Shown: positions 10,405 through 23,104 of the stretch, piece by piece
Numbering within the stretch: the stretch's first letter is position 1
Layout: every line of letters begins with the position of its first letter
NCBI RefSeq assembly: GCF_038502225.1
Contig: NC_091293.1
Location: 10,633,658 to 10,697,657 of the forward strand
Direction of reading: 5' to 3'
Source: Cherax quadricarinatus
Taxonomy: Eukaryota > Arthropoda > Malacostraca > Decapoda > Parastacidae
DNA: 64,000 bases
Position numbers and translations under genes: made by a program
The notes under the pieces: generated by a model
The model's input: only the letters and a program-made list of their open reading frames with translations
Databases searched by the model: none
What the model was told of the DNA's origin: nothing

Positions 10405-11100
10405 ACTCGGTTCTATTTGTCAAGAAGTTATAGATCCATCTACCAACTTTTCCTGCTATTCCTTTACCATGCATTTTTTGTGCTATTACACAATAGTCAC
10501 ACTTGTTGAAAGCTTTTGCAAAGTCTGTGTATAGTACATCTGTATCCTGTTTATCCTCTACAAATCCAAGACCTTGTCATAGCGGTTCAGTAGCTGGGAC
10601 AGGCAGGAGCGACCTGCTCTAAACCCGTGTTGCCCTGGGTTGTGTAACTGATGGGTAACTAGGTGGTTGGTGATCTCGCTTCTTAGAACCAACTCAAAGA
10701 TTTTAATGATATGGGATGTTAGTGCTATCGGTCTGTAGTTCTTTGCAACTGCTTTACTGCCACCTTTGTGGAGTGGGGCTATGTCTGTTGTTTTTAGTGT
10801 GTGTGGGATGACCCCTGTGTCTGTGCTCCTTCTCCATAAAATGCTGAAGGCACATGATAGGAGCTTCTTGCAATTCTTGATGAACACGGAGTTCCACGAG
10901 TCTGGGCCTGGGGCATAGTGCATGGGCGTGTCATTTATTGCCTCTTTAAAGTCTTGTTGAGTTAGGATAATATCCAAGATTTTTGGGATGACCAAATTTT
11001 GAGTTTCGTTCATAAAGAATTCATATGGATTTCCGACCCTTAGTCTGAGTCATATTGGGACTTTAGTATCTCACTCATTTCTTGGCTGTCATCTGTGTAT
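10405..11100 (-). pseudogene. F2 LINE, reverse transcriptase N-terminal half (part 1)
   Basis: The minus strand at 11013-10558 is open for 151 codons: APGPDSWNSVFIKNCKKLL, DIAPLHKGGSKAVAKNYRPI (fingers), FELVLRSEI, then QHGFRAGRSCLSQLL. Beyond 10558 it continues as TDVLYTDFAKAF (motif A Asp) and GKVGRWIYNFL until the Penelope insertion. Palm motifs B and C follow in the part at 5548-6311. It belongs to the CR1/Jockey group of LINEs. Confidence 0.88.
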
Positions 11101-12850
11101 GTCCCATCCTGCCCAAGCAGGGGCCCAATACTGGATGTTGTTTTTCCTTTAGATTTGGCATAAGAGAAGAAGTATTTTTTTTTTATAATTTCCTTTATGG
11201 CTTTTAGTTATTCCTGTGATTCTTGTCTCCTGTAAGATTCCTTCAGCTTAAGTTCAGTATTTGCAATTTCACTGACTGTGCCTCCCTTCATATTTCAGAT
11301 ATACTGGCCCCACTTAGCAGCTCTGTGACTCTTTGCCTTTGTCTGTATAAGGAACATCTCTCTCTCTCTCTAGTTTACATCCTCTCTTTCTTTTTCTTAA
11401 TGGAATATGTCTTGAGCAGATCTCAAGAACCACAGAATTCATTTTTTCAAGGCAAATGTTCGGATCCGTGTTGTTTAGGATATCTTCCCAGCTTGTCTCA
11501 TTTAGGACATGGTTTACTTGATCCCATTGTATGTTTTTGTTATTGAAATTGAATTTCGTGAAGAGACCTTCATGACTGCTCACAATTTGCTGGTCAGGAG
11601 CCCTGTGCATACATGTCTGTACCTCTATTATGTTGTGATCCGAATGTATTGTCTTTGATACGGTTATATTACATATCAGATCGTAGTTGTTAGTGAAGAT
11701 GAGGTCCAGAATATTTTCTAGTCTTGTAGGCTCTACTATTTGCTGGTTTAAGGCGATTTAATAGTCTGTGTGTGAATTTTCAACAGAGCTGCCTCCTGGG
11801 GTGATCTCTGCTAAAACACTGTCTGCTATACTCCTTCATTTTAGGTGTCTCAAATTGAAATCTCCTAGTAGATGATGTTTGGGGCAGGAGTTGGGAGATT
11901 TTCCAGACGGGTCAGTTTTCACAAGCTGCTCCTGAAATTGCTGGGAAGTTGCATCTAGAGGCTTGTATACCACTACAATGACAAGGTTTCGGTTTTCAAT
12001 CTTTACTGCCAAAACTTCAGCAACATCATTTGATATGAGCGACTCTGTGACGTCCCGGCCAACCCCCCCCCCCCCCCGTTGCTGCCTGTTCAGTCTGTCG
12101 CATCAGAATAGATTATAACCTGGGATCCATATTTCCTTGTCATAAATGATCCTTTATGTGGGTCTCTGTGAATGCTGTAAACATTGCAGCTGATTCTGAG
12201 AGCAGTCCCTTGATGTAAGGAATTTTGTTGTTTTTTGACTGCTTTAGGCCCTGTATGTTTGCAAAGACAAATGTTGTTATAGTGGTGGAATTTAGGTGGG
12301 TTTTATTTGCTGGCTCTAATATCTGTTGTTCTGGAGTAGAGGCCAATGTCCATGCAACTACTCCAGAAGTGTTTTTCAGTTGTTGTAGGATTACTGTCAT
12401 TTCTTTCCAGTCTTTCCCTCCTGGCCCTAAGAAACCTTTGTCCGTGGAGAGGTTGTGGCTCCCCTCTTCTGTTTCCCATAGTCTGGCTGGTCTGTGTCTT
12501 CTAGTCCCCTTTAGGTGATGTGCCTGGCAGTATACATTGTAGCATTTTCTCCCATGGATTGATGAGTGACACATTTCTGGGTGAAGTAAGTTACAGGAGG
12601 AGAAGTTCCACTCTCCTGTTGTCATGTGGGTGTGGCATTTTTTGGGATGGTCAAAGGTGCATGTCCCACCTCTTTTACCAGATATACCGTGCCTGCAGAT
12701 ACCCAAGGAATAGCATTTACATAGTTTGCAATTCTGTTTCCTAGGATTTATTGTAGCTGCATTCACTGTTGGTGCATTTATTTTTCCTGTTTCTTCCCTA
12801 TCTTTCACTCCTGTATGGACATCAGTGCTTCCACCAGGTTTTGCTGGTAG
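11101..12850 (-). pseudogene. F2 LINE, N-terminal CCCH-type fingers and AP-type endonuclease
   Basis: At 12808-12140 the minus strand is open for 222 residues and stays open upstream to about 12850. Cys/His-rich modules come first: NCKLCKCYSLGICRHG, GTCTFDHPKKCHTH, FSSCNLLHPEMCH and GRKCYNVYCQAHHLKGTRR. Together they look like three to four CCCH zinc fingers, probably binding RNA. The endonuclease begins FANIQGLKQSKNNKIPY and FTETHIKDHL. After a break it continues with VVVYKP, LLGDFNLRHLK (Asp/Asn) and IHSDHNII (SDH) near 11640. A C15 run at 12063-12077 and frameshifts disable it. Confidence 0.8.
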
Positions 12851-12852
12851 TG

Positions 12853-13571
12853 TGTCGACACTACCAACAGGGAAACAGGGAAGAGCTAACCAATGAAGAG
12901 CTGCAAGACCTTCAACTCGAACAGCAACAGACTGCAGCTGTGGAAATTGCTTCAGAGGAGGAGGAAGAGAGAGGGAAGGATGCGCCTTCAGAGATTAAGG
13001 AGATTTGTGCAATGTGGAGTAGGGTGAAAGCTTTTGCTGAGAAATATCACCATGACCAAGCTGAAACAAGCCATATCTGCAACATGTTCAGTGACAGAAC
13101 CTTGTCCCACTTCAGACAAATCTTAAAGAGATGCCAGAAACATAGCTCTCTGGACAGATATTTTGTGTGACAGGGGTCCAGTGACTCAAGATGGTCCTAG
13201 TGGCATTAAACAACAAAGAGGGGAAATAATCCCAGAGAGAGACTTGTTACCTGAACTCATTATGGAGGGGGGATTCCCCTTCCAAACGATAACCCCAACT
13301 CCCTCTCCCCTCCTCCCTGTCTTCCATAGGCCAAGAAGTCTTCAAAAAAGGTATGTAATGCTTACATTTATTAATATTTATCAATGTTTTGAGTATGTAA
13401 AACTATTTATTCTTTAAAAAATGAATTTTCTGTGAATATTTTTGGGTGTCTGGAACGGATTAATTGTATTTACATTATTTCTTATGGAAAAAAATTGAGT
13501 CAGTTTTCGTACGTTTCAGATTTTGGACCACCCTCTGGAACAGATTAAGTTTGAAAACCGGGGTTCCACTG
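12853..13571 (+). mobile_element. Tigger (B-type) 3' end with transposase C-terminal remnant
   Basis: Open to 13170 on the + strand: REELTNEELQDLQLEQQQ, SEIKEICAMWSRVKAFAEKY, AETSHICNMFSDRTLSHF, then a frameshift to GPVTQDGPSGIKQQRGE. The same tail occurs in the B-type Tigger at 38049-38261 (AETSHLCNKFTDRTMSHF). The terminal repeat ends with GGGTTCCACTG at 13571, then TA. The 5' side abuts the F2 LINE, so the element is 5'-truncated. Helix-turn-helix and catalytic core are gone. Confidence 0.85.
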
Positions 13572-13599
13572 TAGAGGAAATCAGCTCTAATATACATTA

Positions 13600-14074
13600 T
13601 ATAGGTAGTAGGTTGGTAGACAGCAACCGCCCAGGGAGGTACTACCGTCCTGCCAAGTGAGTGTAAAACGAAAGCCTGTAATTGCTTTACATGATGGTAG
13701 GATTGCTGGTGTCTTTTGTCTGTCTCATAAATATGCAAGATTACAGGTAAGTCTTGCTACTTCTGCTTACACTTACGTCACACTACACATACATGTACAA
13801 GCATATATATACACACCCCTCTGGGTTTTCTTCTATTTTCTTTCTAATTCTTGTTCTTGTTTATTTCCTCTTATCTCCATGGGGAAGTGGAACAGAATTC
13901 TTCCTCTGTAAGCCATGCGTGTCGTAAGAGGCGACTAAAATGCCGGGAGCAAGGGGCTAGTAACCCCTTCTCCTGTATATATTACTAAATTTAAAAGGAG
14001 AAACTTTAGTTTTTTCTTTTGGGTCACCCCACCTCAGTGGGATACGGCTGGTACGTTGAAAGAAGAAGAAGGTA
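13600..14074 (+). mobile_element. Short non-autonomous RTE derivative (5' UTR joined to 3' tail)
   Basis: 13600-13930 matches, inverted, the 5' untranslated region of the RTE copies at 19000-19400 and 40800-41165 (CAACCGCCCAGGGAGGTAC, TTGCTTTACATGATGGTAGG, AAGCCATGCGTGTCGTAAG). It then passes straight to the RTE 3' tail (GGGTCACCCC..GGGATACGG) and ends in (GAA)n at 14063-14074. The whole EN-RT reading frame is missing. A second copy in opposite orientation lies at 61789-62169, so this is a reproducible short form and not a one-off deletion. Confidence 0.75.
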
Positions 14075-15416
14075 TGAATACTAATCATAGAGCCCGTTGT
14101 AAGTCTGAGGCATCAGTAAACGAGTACGTCGCTAAGTGAGGAGAGGCTGTATTATGATTTCATGAATCCTACCATAACTACATACAAGTCAAAAAGTGAG
14201 AAAGAAAAATGGAAGAAAAAATTATGCAAGAAAAGAGAGTAGAGGAAAAAGCAACAGTTTTCCTGAAGTAATAAAATATATTGGCCGACTCATCATTCAG
14301 AAAAGCACAACTAGAAAAACAAAGCAAGAAGGGTGCCCAGGTTTCTGACGAGAGCTCCCCAAGGTAAACAGACACTGTAGCACTGCTTTGTGCTAACATT
14401 AATTTTCTCTAAATCCACACTGCTCTTGAAACAGATACAGAAAGTCTTTGACTTATAAACATCCAAGATATGAACATTACCACTTACAAATGGTGCACTA
14501 TAGAACCAATGAATTTCTTAAATGCTAATTTGCTAATACGAACATTGCAAGTAATAAAAAATTTTCATGTTATTTTCCCCCTTTATTTTTCACTAAATTT
14601 ACCTATGATTTACTTGTTCCAAGTTTACCCTTTCTAGCTGGCCCAAGGCTAGGTTTCGTTACTGACTGCCTGGTCAACTAGGTTATTTATGCAAATGATT
14701 CACAGGCTCTCACAGCCATCACAACCAAATTCATGTTTGTTTTACACATGTATGAAAGGCTCATACTTGTTTAGCAGAAATTGGTAATGAGCTGCAGATT
14801 TAATGATTAAAATTTTCTTAAAGCAATTATAATTATCATCTTTTCTGCAGTTTTTCACCACATGCACTGACAGTTTGTCACTGTTTATGCTTGCATGTGT
14901 TGCGAGCTGTTAAATCTATAGTTCGACAACTGTGAATTTAACAGCTGCATTGGTGTTCTGCAGTAGGGACCCAAGAATAGTCATGGCTGACATTATAGCC
15001 TTACCCACTACATGCAATGTATGTAATCCCCTCCTTACAATCTTATCATACCACATGCTCAGGTACCTAGTACCCTCACTGTAACAATGAAAGGGTGTAG
15101 ACTATATGTAAAGTGTTGTGTCAAATATAATAGAATAGGAGGGAAGCTGTTGCTCATGCCTGCACATTCTTCACCACAACCATCCTGCACCCAGACACTT
15201 GCCTCAGCCACCACAACAGTGAAAGGGTGGAGAACATATGTATAGAATGTTGCATCAGATATGATGCAAGGGAAGGTAGTAGTGAATGGGAGTGAGAGGG
15301 AGGAAAAGGGTGTGAGTTACATACCTGAGTACTGTATATACCATATACAGTTTTTAAATTTGTAAAAAATAATGAATACTGAATAATGTAGTTCAGGAAT
15401 GCATCTCCAATTATAA
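14075..15416. other. AT-rich region without recognisable gene; possible transposon end
   Basis: I see no gene here. 14090-14152 ends in GTCGCTAAGTGAGGAGAGGC followed by TGTA, which looks like one terminus of another TA-inserting DNA transposon read inward from 14152; its partner is not visible. Two imperfect direct copies of a ~55-bp segment (AATGAAAGGGTGTAGAC and CAGTGAAAGGGTGGAGAAC) lie at about 15083-15135 and 15208-15262. A small palindrome, ACTGTATATaccATATACAGT, lies near 15331-15351. Confidence 0.4.
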
Positions 15417-15505
15417 TTTTTTTTTTTTTTTAACATGCCATCCATCTCCCACCAAAGCAGGGTAACCCAAAAAGAAACACTTTCACGCTCGTTCAACACT
15501 TATCT
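15417..15505 (-). mobile_element. RTE-like LINE, short 3' tail fragment
   Basis: The sequence begins with a T-run and reads ATCTCCCACCAAAGCAGGGT then AACCCAAAAAGAAACACTTT. This is the signature found at the 3' ends (read in minus orientation) of the RTE copies at 16862, 19425, 29865, 60300 and 61790. Only about 90 bp remain, a severely 5'-truncated insertion. Confidence 0.75.
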
Positions 15506-16364
15506 ATGGGAAATAAGTTCAGAGTTCCATGTCCCCTAGTTATGTATAAACAGTTTTAACCCTTAAACTGTCCAAACATAGATCTACATTTGTACTGCTA
15601 GTGCTCCTAACGTAGATCTACGTTTTATTTTTCCTACCTTCAAATTTGGCATGACTGGCCCCGAGATGCCTGGTCAGTATAGAATGGGTCTTAACATTTG
15701 GTGTGTGCAGTATTAAAAAAAATCTGGGACCACTTAGTACCTTGTGGGAGCACCAGTTCAACTGAGTGCCAGCTAGAGCAAATAGCGTGGCAAACGCCAG
15801 GGATTCACTGATGTTATGTCATATTAACACTCCCCTTTTATGAGGTAAGTGATGTTGACACAGGGTTTAGTGGCTCTGAGATGGATGTGACCACAAGTGG
15901 TCGAGGAAATATCAAAAACCTCGATAATAACCCATGTGCAACATCCTTTCATTTCTAAAACCACTGGTAGTGTCATCCTGCCAGAATGTCCTTTCACCTA
16001 TGCCCTAAGAAGAGAGAAGATTCTGGAACATGTGTAATATGTAGTCGGCAGGCTGGCTGGCTGACTTTGTCTCTCTGACTGTATCTGTCTCTGTCTATAT
16101 CTCTGTCTGTCTATATATCCGTATCTCTCAGGTACACATAAGTACAATTATACAGTGTAAATTACCTAGGATAACCCAAAAATTCCAGGCAAAGTGCTAT
16201 ACAATGTTTGTAGATATAAAACATAATGAGCATGACTGGCAAGTAATATGCATTTTTTACTTGATCAGGAATGAAACATTATGACCTTGCATCATGTGTA
16301 ATACCTGTTGGTTTACGAGCCGCTCTCTGAGACGGAGACAAGCAGACGGAAAGACAGACACACA

Positions 16365-16514
<150 letters not shown>

Positions 16515-16861
16515 GTTTGTGTGTAACAGTGAAAACAAACAAAACCAGGGTTCCCTGGAGCAGTGTATGATCATCAGTGACACTGCACTCCTGCATTGTC
16601 AGCAGTTTATTGGCATTCGCCATAAACACCATGGTTCAAGGAGTTTCATATATACTTCAGCATGTCTAAAACATTGCTGAGACCTATAAATACTTTGTGT
16701 ATATTTCTAGACAATAGTAAATGACCAAGGCAGGTGAAAATGTACACCTGTCAGTGTGGCTGTGACTATTTGAGTACTATTTCAGAACCTATTATTAGTG
16801 TCAGAACAAAAATTGGCCATGAAATCACAAGAACTATTATAAATTGTAATTATCAGAACAT

Positions 16862-19405
16862 AATTTTTTTTTCAACAAGTCGGCCTTCTCCCACCAAGGC
16901 AAGGTGACCCAAAAAGAAAGAAAATCTCCAAAAAGAAAATACTTTCATCATATAACACTTTCACCTCACTCACACAATCACTGTCTTTACAGAGGCACCC
17001 AGATACAACAGTTTAGAAGCATATATAAAGATATATAACATACCCCTCCAAACTGCCAATATCCCAAACCCCTCCTTCAAAGTGCAGGAATTGTACTTCC
17101 CATTTCCAGTACTCAAGTTCGGCTACATAAAAATAACCAGTTTCCCTGAATCCCTTCACTAAATATTACCCTGCTCACACTCCAACAGCAATGAAAACTT
17201 CCCTACCTTTATCTAAATACTGTTCACATAAATGATTCAATGTAAACACCTGATCTACACATCCCCTACTCACTCTGAAGCCTCCTTGATCATCTGCAGT
17301 CCTATTCTCTGTCTTACCTCTAATTCTTTCACTAATAATCCTACCATACACTTTTCCTGGTATACTCAGTAAATTTATTCCCCTATAATTTTACAATCTC
17401 TTTTGTCCCCCTCTGCAAATCCCTAGGTACCTTCCCCTCTTTCATACATTTATTAAACAAAAATACCAACCACTCCAACACTATACATGTATATCCTCCT
17501 GCTTTCAACATTTCCGTCACGATCCCATCAGTTCCAGCTGCTTTACTCCCTTTCATTCTACGTAATGCCTCATGCACCTTCCATAAACTCCCATCCTGTT
17601 CTTCTTCGCTCCTAAAAGACGTGATACTTCCCTGGCCAGTGCATGAAATTAGTGTCTCCTTTCATCGACATTTAAAAGTTCCTCAAAATATTCCTGCCAT
17701 CTACCCAATATCTCCAGCTCCCCATCTTCTAACTCCCTTACTCTGTTGTAAACTGACAAACCCATTTGTTCCCTAGGCTTTCTTAACTTTTTTTTATGTC
17801 ACTCCAAAATATTTTCTTATTTTCATCAAAATTTCTTGACAGTGCCTCTCCCACTATCATCTGCTCTCCTTTTGCACTCTCTCACCACTCTCTTCACCTT
17901 TCTTTTATTCTCAATATACTATGCTCTTCTTTTAACACTTCTGCTTTGCAAAAACCTCTGATTAGCTACCCTTTTCTCTTTTATCACACTCTTTACTTCA
18001 TCATTCCACCAATTGCTTCTCTTTCCTCCTGCACCCACCCTCCTATAGCCACAAACTTCTGCCCCACATTCTAATACTGCATTTTTAAAACTATTCCAAC
18101 CCTCTTCAACCACCCCACTACTTATATTTGCACTAGCCCACTTTTCTACTAATAGTTGCTTATACACCCTAACTTCCTCCTCCTCTAGTTTATACACTTT
18201 CATCTCTCTCTAACTTGCTGTTGCATTTACCTTTTGTCCCATGCACCTCTTACTCTAACTGTAGCTACAACTAAATAATGATCCGATATATGAGTTGCCC
18301 CTCTATAAACGTGTACATAATAAAGCCTACCCATCTACCTTTTATCCACCAATACATAATCTAACAAACTACTTTCATTACGTGCTATATCTTACCCTGT
18401 ATACTTATTTATCTTCTTTTTCATAAAATATGTATTAATTATTACCAAACCTCTTTCTACACATAGCTCAATTAAAGGCTCCCCATTTTCATTTACCCCT
18501 GGCACCCCAAATTTACCTACTACTCCGTCCACAACATTTTTACCCACTTTGGTACTGAGATCCCCAACCACAAGTACTCTCTCTCTTGGTTCAAAACTCC
18601 CCATGTACTCACTCAACATTTCCCAAAATTTCTCTCTCTCCTCTACACTTCTCTCTTCTCCAGGTGCATAAATGCTTACTTACTATAACCCACTTTTCAC
18701 ATCCAACCTATATTTTACTCCACTTAATCACTGAATTTATATATTTATATTCTCTCTTTTCCTGCCATAATTTATCCTTCAACATTATGCTACCTCTCCT
18801 TTAGTTCTAAACTCTATTTGAAACCCCTGACCTAATCTTATTTATTTCTCCCCACTGAAATTCTCCCACCCCCTTCAGCTTTGTTTCACTTAAAGCCAGG
18901 ACATCCAGCTTCTTCTCATTCATAATATCCACAATCATCTCTTTCTTATCATTCACACAACATCGATGAACATTCAAACATCCCACTTTGACGGTTTTCT
19001 TCTTTTTCTTTCTAGTTTGCTATACGAGAAAAGAGGTTACCAGTCCATTGTTCCCGGCATTTTAGTTGACTTTTACAACAAGCATGGCTTACTGAGGAAA
19101 GATTCTTATTCCCCTTCTCCATGGATATGAAAGGAAAAGCAATAAGAACAAGAATTCTTAAGATAAAATCAAAGAAAACTCAGATGAGAATGTATACATA
19201 AACGTGAACATGTATGTATAGTGTGGCCCAAGTGTAAGTAGAAGTAGCAAGACCTACCTGAAATCTTGCATGCTTATGAGACAGAAAAAAGACACAAGCA
19301 ATCCTACCATCATGTAAAACAATTACAGGCTTTCGTTTTACATTCACTTGGCCGGACAGTAGTACCTCACTGGGTAGTTGCTCTTTACCAACCTACTACC
19401 TATAA
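16862..19405 (-). mobile_element. RTE-like LINE copy B, internally deleted
   Basis: In minus order, the 5' UTR lies at 19405-19010 and the endonuclease begins near 18990. VVGDLSTKVGKNV (normally GDFNA) and LCVERGLVIINTYFMKK are open at 18619-18392. The EN-RT linker, NWWNDEVKSVIKEKRVA, is at 18203-17919. The RT start, MKGSKAAGTDGIVTEMLKAG, is at 17577-17383. After the fingers region the sequence jumps near 17190 to the 3' tail (16862-17190), so the catalytic palm and thumb are deleted. It inserted into P1. Non-functional. Confidence 0.85.
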
Positions 19406-19424
19406 AATTATAAATTTTTATTTT

Positions 19425-21043
19425 TATTAACACATCAGCCAATTCCCACCAAGGCAAAGTGGCCCGAAAAAGAAAAACATTCATCATTCACTCCATCACT
19501 GTCTTGCCAGAGGGGTGCTTTACACTACAGTTATAAAACTGCAACATTAACACCCCTCCTTCAGCGTGCAGACACTGTACTTCCCATCTCCAGGACTCGA
19601 GTCTGGCTTGCCGGTTTCCCTGAATCCCTTCATAAATGTTACCTTGCTCACGCTCCAATAGCACATCAAGTATTAAAAACCATTTGTCTCCATTCACTCC
19701 TATCAAATATGCTCACGCATACTTGCTGGAAGTCCAAGCCCCTCGCACACAAAACCTCCCTTACCCCCTCCCTCCAACCCTTCCTACGCCGACCCCTACC
19801 TCGCCTTCCCTCCACTACAGATTTATACACTCTTGAAGTCATTCTGTTTTGTTCCATTCTCTCTACATGTCTGAACCACCTCAACAACCACTCCTCAGCC
19901 CTCTCCATAATAGTTTTGGTAATCCCACACCTCCTCCTAATTTCCAAACTACGACTTCTCTGCATTATATTCACACCACACATTGCCCTCAGACATGACA
20001 TCTCCACTGCCTCCAGCCTCCTCCTCCTTGCAATATTCATCACCTATGCTTCACACCCATACAAAAGTGTTGGTACAACTATACTCTCATACATTCCCCT
20101 TTTTGCTTCCCCGGACAAAGTTCTTTGTCTCCACAGACTCCGTAGTGCACCACTCGCCCTTTTCCCCTCATCAATTCTATGATTCACCTCATCTTTCATA
20201 GACCCATCTGCTGACACCTCCACCCCTAAATATCTGAATACATTCACCACCTCTATATTCTCTCCCTCCAATCTGATATCCAATCTTTTGTTACCAAATC
20301 TTTTTAACCTCATCACCTTACTGTTTCCTATATTCACTTTTAATTTTCTTCATTTATATACCCTACCAATTTCATCCACCAACCTCTGCAACTTCTTTTC
20401 AGAATGTCCCAAAAGCACAGCATCATCAGCAAAGAGCAACTGTGACAACTCCCACTTTGTGTTTGATTCTTTATCTTTTAACTCGACACCTCTTGCCAAG
20501 ATCTTCACATTCACTTCTCTTACAACCCCATCTATAAACATATTGAACAACCACGGTGGCATCACACATCCTTGTCTAAGGATTACTTTTACTGGGAAAT
20601 AATCTCCCTCTCTCCTACATACTCTAACCTGAGCCTCACTATCCTCATAAAAACTCATCACTGCTTTCAGTAACCTACCTTCTATACCATACATCTGCCA
20701 CACTGCCCCCTTATCCACCCTTTCATATGCCTTTTCCAAATCCATAAATGCCACAAAAACCTCTTTACCCTTAACTAAACACTGTTTACCTATACGTTTC
20801 ACTGTAAACACTTGGTCTACACACCCCTACCTTTCCTAAAGCCTCCTCGTTCATCTGTTATCCTACTCTCTGTCTTACTCTTAATTCTTTCAATAATAAC
20901 TACCATACACTTTACCAGGTATACTCAACAGACTTATTCCCCTATAATTTTTGCACTCTCTTTTATCCCCTTTACCTTTATACAAAGGAACTATGCATGC
21001 TCTCTGCCAATCCCTAGGTACCTTACCCTCTTCCATACATTTA
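19425..21043 (-). mobile_element. RTE-like LINE copy C, RT half (3' part)
   Basis: In minus order: YKGKGDKRECKNYRGISLLS (21135-20890), then AFMDLEKAYERVD with the motif A Asp, RQGCVMPPWLFNMFIDG and QLLFADDAVLLGHSEKKLQR (catalytic AspAsp) at 20811-20350. The thumb, VNVFRYLGVEVSADGSMKDE, is at 20337-20044. The C-terminal LRWFRHVERMEQ and RGRGRRRKGWREG are at 20043-19666. A 3' UTR ends in AACACATCAGCC preceded by a T-rich tail. Small frameshifts separate the blocks. The 5' part continues at 25890 beyond the P2 insertion. Confidence 0.9.
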
Positions 21044-21726
21044 TTAGCCCTTAAACTGTCCAAACATAGATCTACGTTCACTTGCGTGGCGCTACGAATA
21101 TTTTGAAAAATAATTTTTTTTTTAATGAAGAGCACATTTTTCTACATGTTATAGGATTAAAAAAATTTTTTTAGGTTTAGTACTTACCGTGATATAAAAC
21201 CATGAAGTTGGCTCTGGATGCTCACCTGATGGCAACATCGACTCCTGCTGGTTGCAGAAGTGTTACCGATTTACCTTTTTTCCTCGTCATTTTAATTTAC
21301 GTGTATATATTTTTTATGTACTGATAATTACAATTTATAATAGTTCTTGTGATTTCATAGCCAATGTTTGTTCAGACACTAATATTAGATACTGAATTAG
21401 TGCTCAAATAGTCACAATCACATTGACAGGTGAACATTTACACCTGCCTGGGTTATTTACTATTGTCTAGAAATATATACAAAGTATTTATAGGTCCCAG
21501 GAATGTTTTACATACCCTGGCATATACCTTGAAGCATGTTGTTATGAAAGGCATCCCTATACTGTTGACAGCCCAGTGACATTTGATAAATGCCCACTGC
21601 TCCAGCTAACCCTTGCTGTATTTGTTATCACTGTTACACACAAACATGTCTTGTCTCTCTGTCTATTTGTCTATCTGTCTTTCTGTCTGCCTGGAGTATA
21701 CTGTATACCTTTGATATACCTTTGAA

Positions 21727-22890
21727 GAGTTTTGAGAGTTTATCTACTCCCTGAGCCTGGCCATGGGCCAGGCTCGTCTGGTGCTTGCCTTGTCAACCAG
21801 GCTGTTGCTGCTGGAGGCCTGCTGCCACACATATCCATCACAACCTGGTTGATCTGACACCTGGTGAAGATACTTGTCCAGTTTCCTCTTGAAGGCTTCT
21901 ACACTTGTTCCAGCCATGTTTGTGATAACTTCTGGCAAGATACTGAATAGTCTGGGACCCAGGATATTGACAGTGTTCCCTTATTGTCCCCACCCCACCC
22001 CTGCTCCTCACTGGGTTTATTTTACACTTCCTCCTATATCTCTCACTCCAGTATGTTATGGCAGTGTGCAGATTTGGGACCAGGCCCTCGAGTATTTTCC
22101 AGGTATATATTATCATGCATTTCTCTCTCTCCTCCACCCCAGTGAATACATGTTCAAGACCTGCAGGCATTCCCAGTAGTTTAGGTGCTTTACAAGCTCA
22201 ATGTGAGCAGTAAATGATCTCTGTATTTGTTCCAGCTCTGATATTTCTCCTGCTTTGAACGGGCCATCAGCACTGAGCAATATTCTAAGTGAGGGAGCAC
22301 TAGCGATTTGAAGAGTGTCACCATTGGCATTCTTTCCCTTGTTTTGAAAGTTCTCAATACCCACCCCGTCATCTTACTGGCTGTCGTGATCTTTGTCTTG
22401 TTATGGTCTTTCAAAGAAAGGTCCACTGACATAATTATTCCCAGGTCTTACGTGTTCCTGACTTTCTATTTGGCGACCCTCTTGAGTTTTGTATATTGTG
22501 TTCCTTTTGAGTTCTTCATTCTTTCCATACCTAAGCAGCTGGAACTTATCACCATTGAATGTCATGATGTTCTCCACTGCCCACTGGAAAACACTGTTTA
22601 TGTCTTCCGTACTTTTTCAGTGTCCTCTACCGTAGTGATTTTTCATGCTAATTTTAGCATCATCTGCAAATGATGATACAAAAGTGTCCTGGGTGTTTTT
22701 GTCCATGTCTGCTATGAGGATGAGAAACAGCAGAGGTACCAGGACAGTGCCTTGGGGCACTGAGCTTTTGACCTCGCTGATGCTGGATCTTGCCCTGTTC
22801 ACTACTACTTTTTGTGTTCTGTGTGTTAGGAAACTGAAAATCCATCTGCCTACCTTCCCTGTAATGCCCATGGCCTTCATTTTGTATATC
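21727..22890 (-). pseudogene. F2 LINE fragment inside P2 (RT palm to C terminus)
   Basis: The minus strand starts with GITGKVGRWIFSFLTHRTQK, then SSVPQGTVLVPLLFLILIAD (22892-22617) and a decayed FADDAKISM. It continues in fragments to SFTAHIELVKHL (22364-22113), CMIIYTWKILEGLVPNLHT (22170-21838) and the C terminus DKYLHQVSDQPGCDGYVWQ (21938-21744). Comparison with 5548-6311 places it in the same F2 family. It is flanked by a roughly 150-bp duplicated piece of the P2 body (21530-21725 and about 22890-23040). Confidence 0.82.
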
Positions 22891-23104
22891 AAACTCCTTG
22901 AAGAATGGTGTTATGACAACTGTTGATAGCCCAGTGACATATGATAAATGGGTGCTCGGGGAACCCTAGCTTTATTTGTTTTCACTGATACACACAAACA
23001 TGTTTGTTTGTCTGTCTGTCTGTCTGTGTCTGTCTTTTTGCCTGGAATTTTCTTGGGTTATCCTAGGTAATTTACACTATGTATAATAACTGTACTTATG
23101 TGTG

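Noticed and set aside
14090..14152. Complete additional DNA transposon
   Set aside because: Only one terminal-repeat-like end is visible, with no partner and no TA duplication that could be proven.
19709..20182. 157-codon plus-strand ORF
   Set aside because: It is antisense to the RTE C-terminal coding region, which has recognisable motifs on the minus strand.
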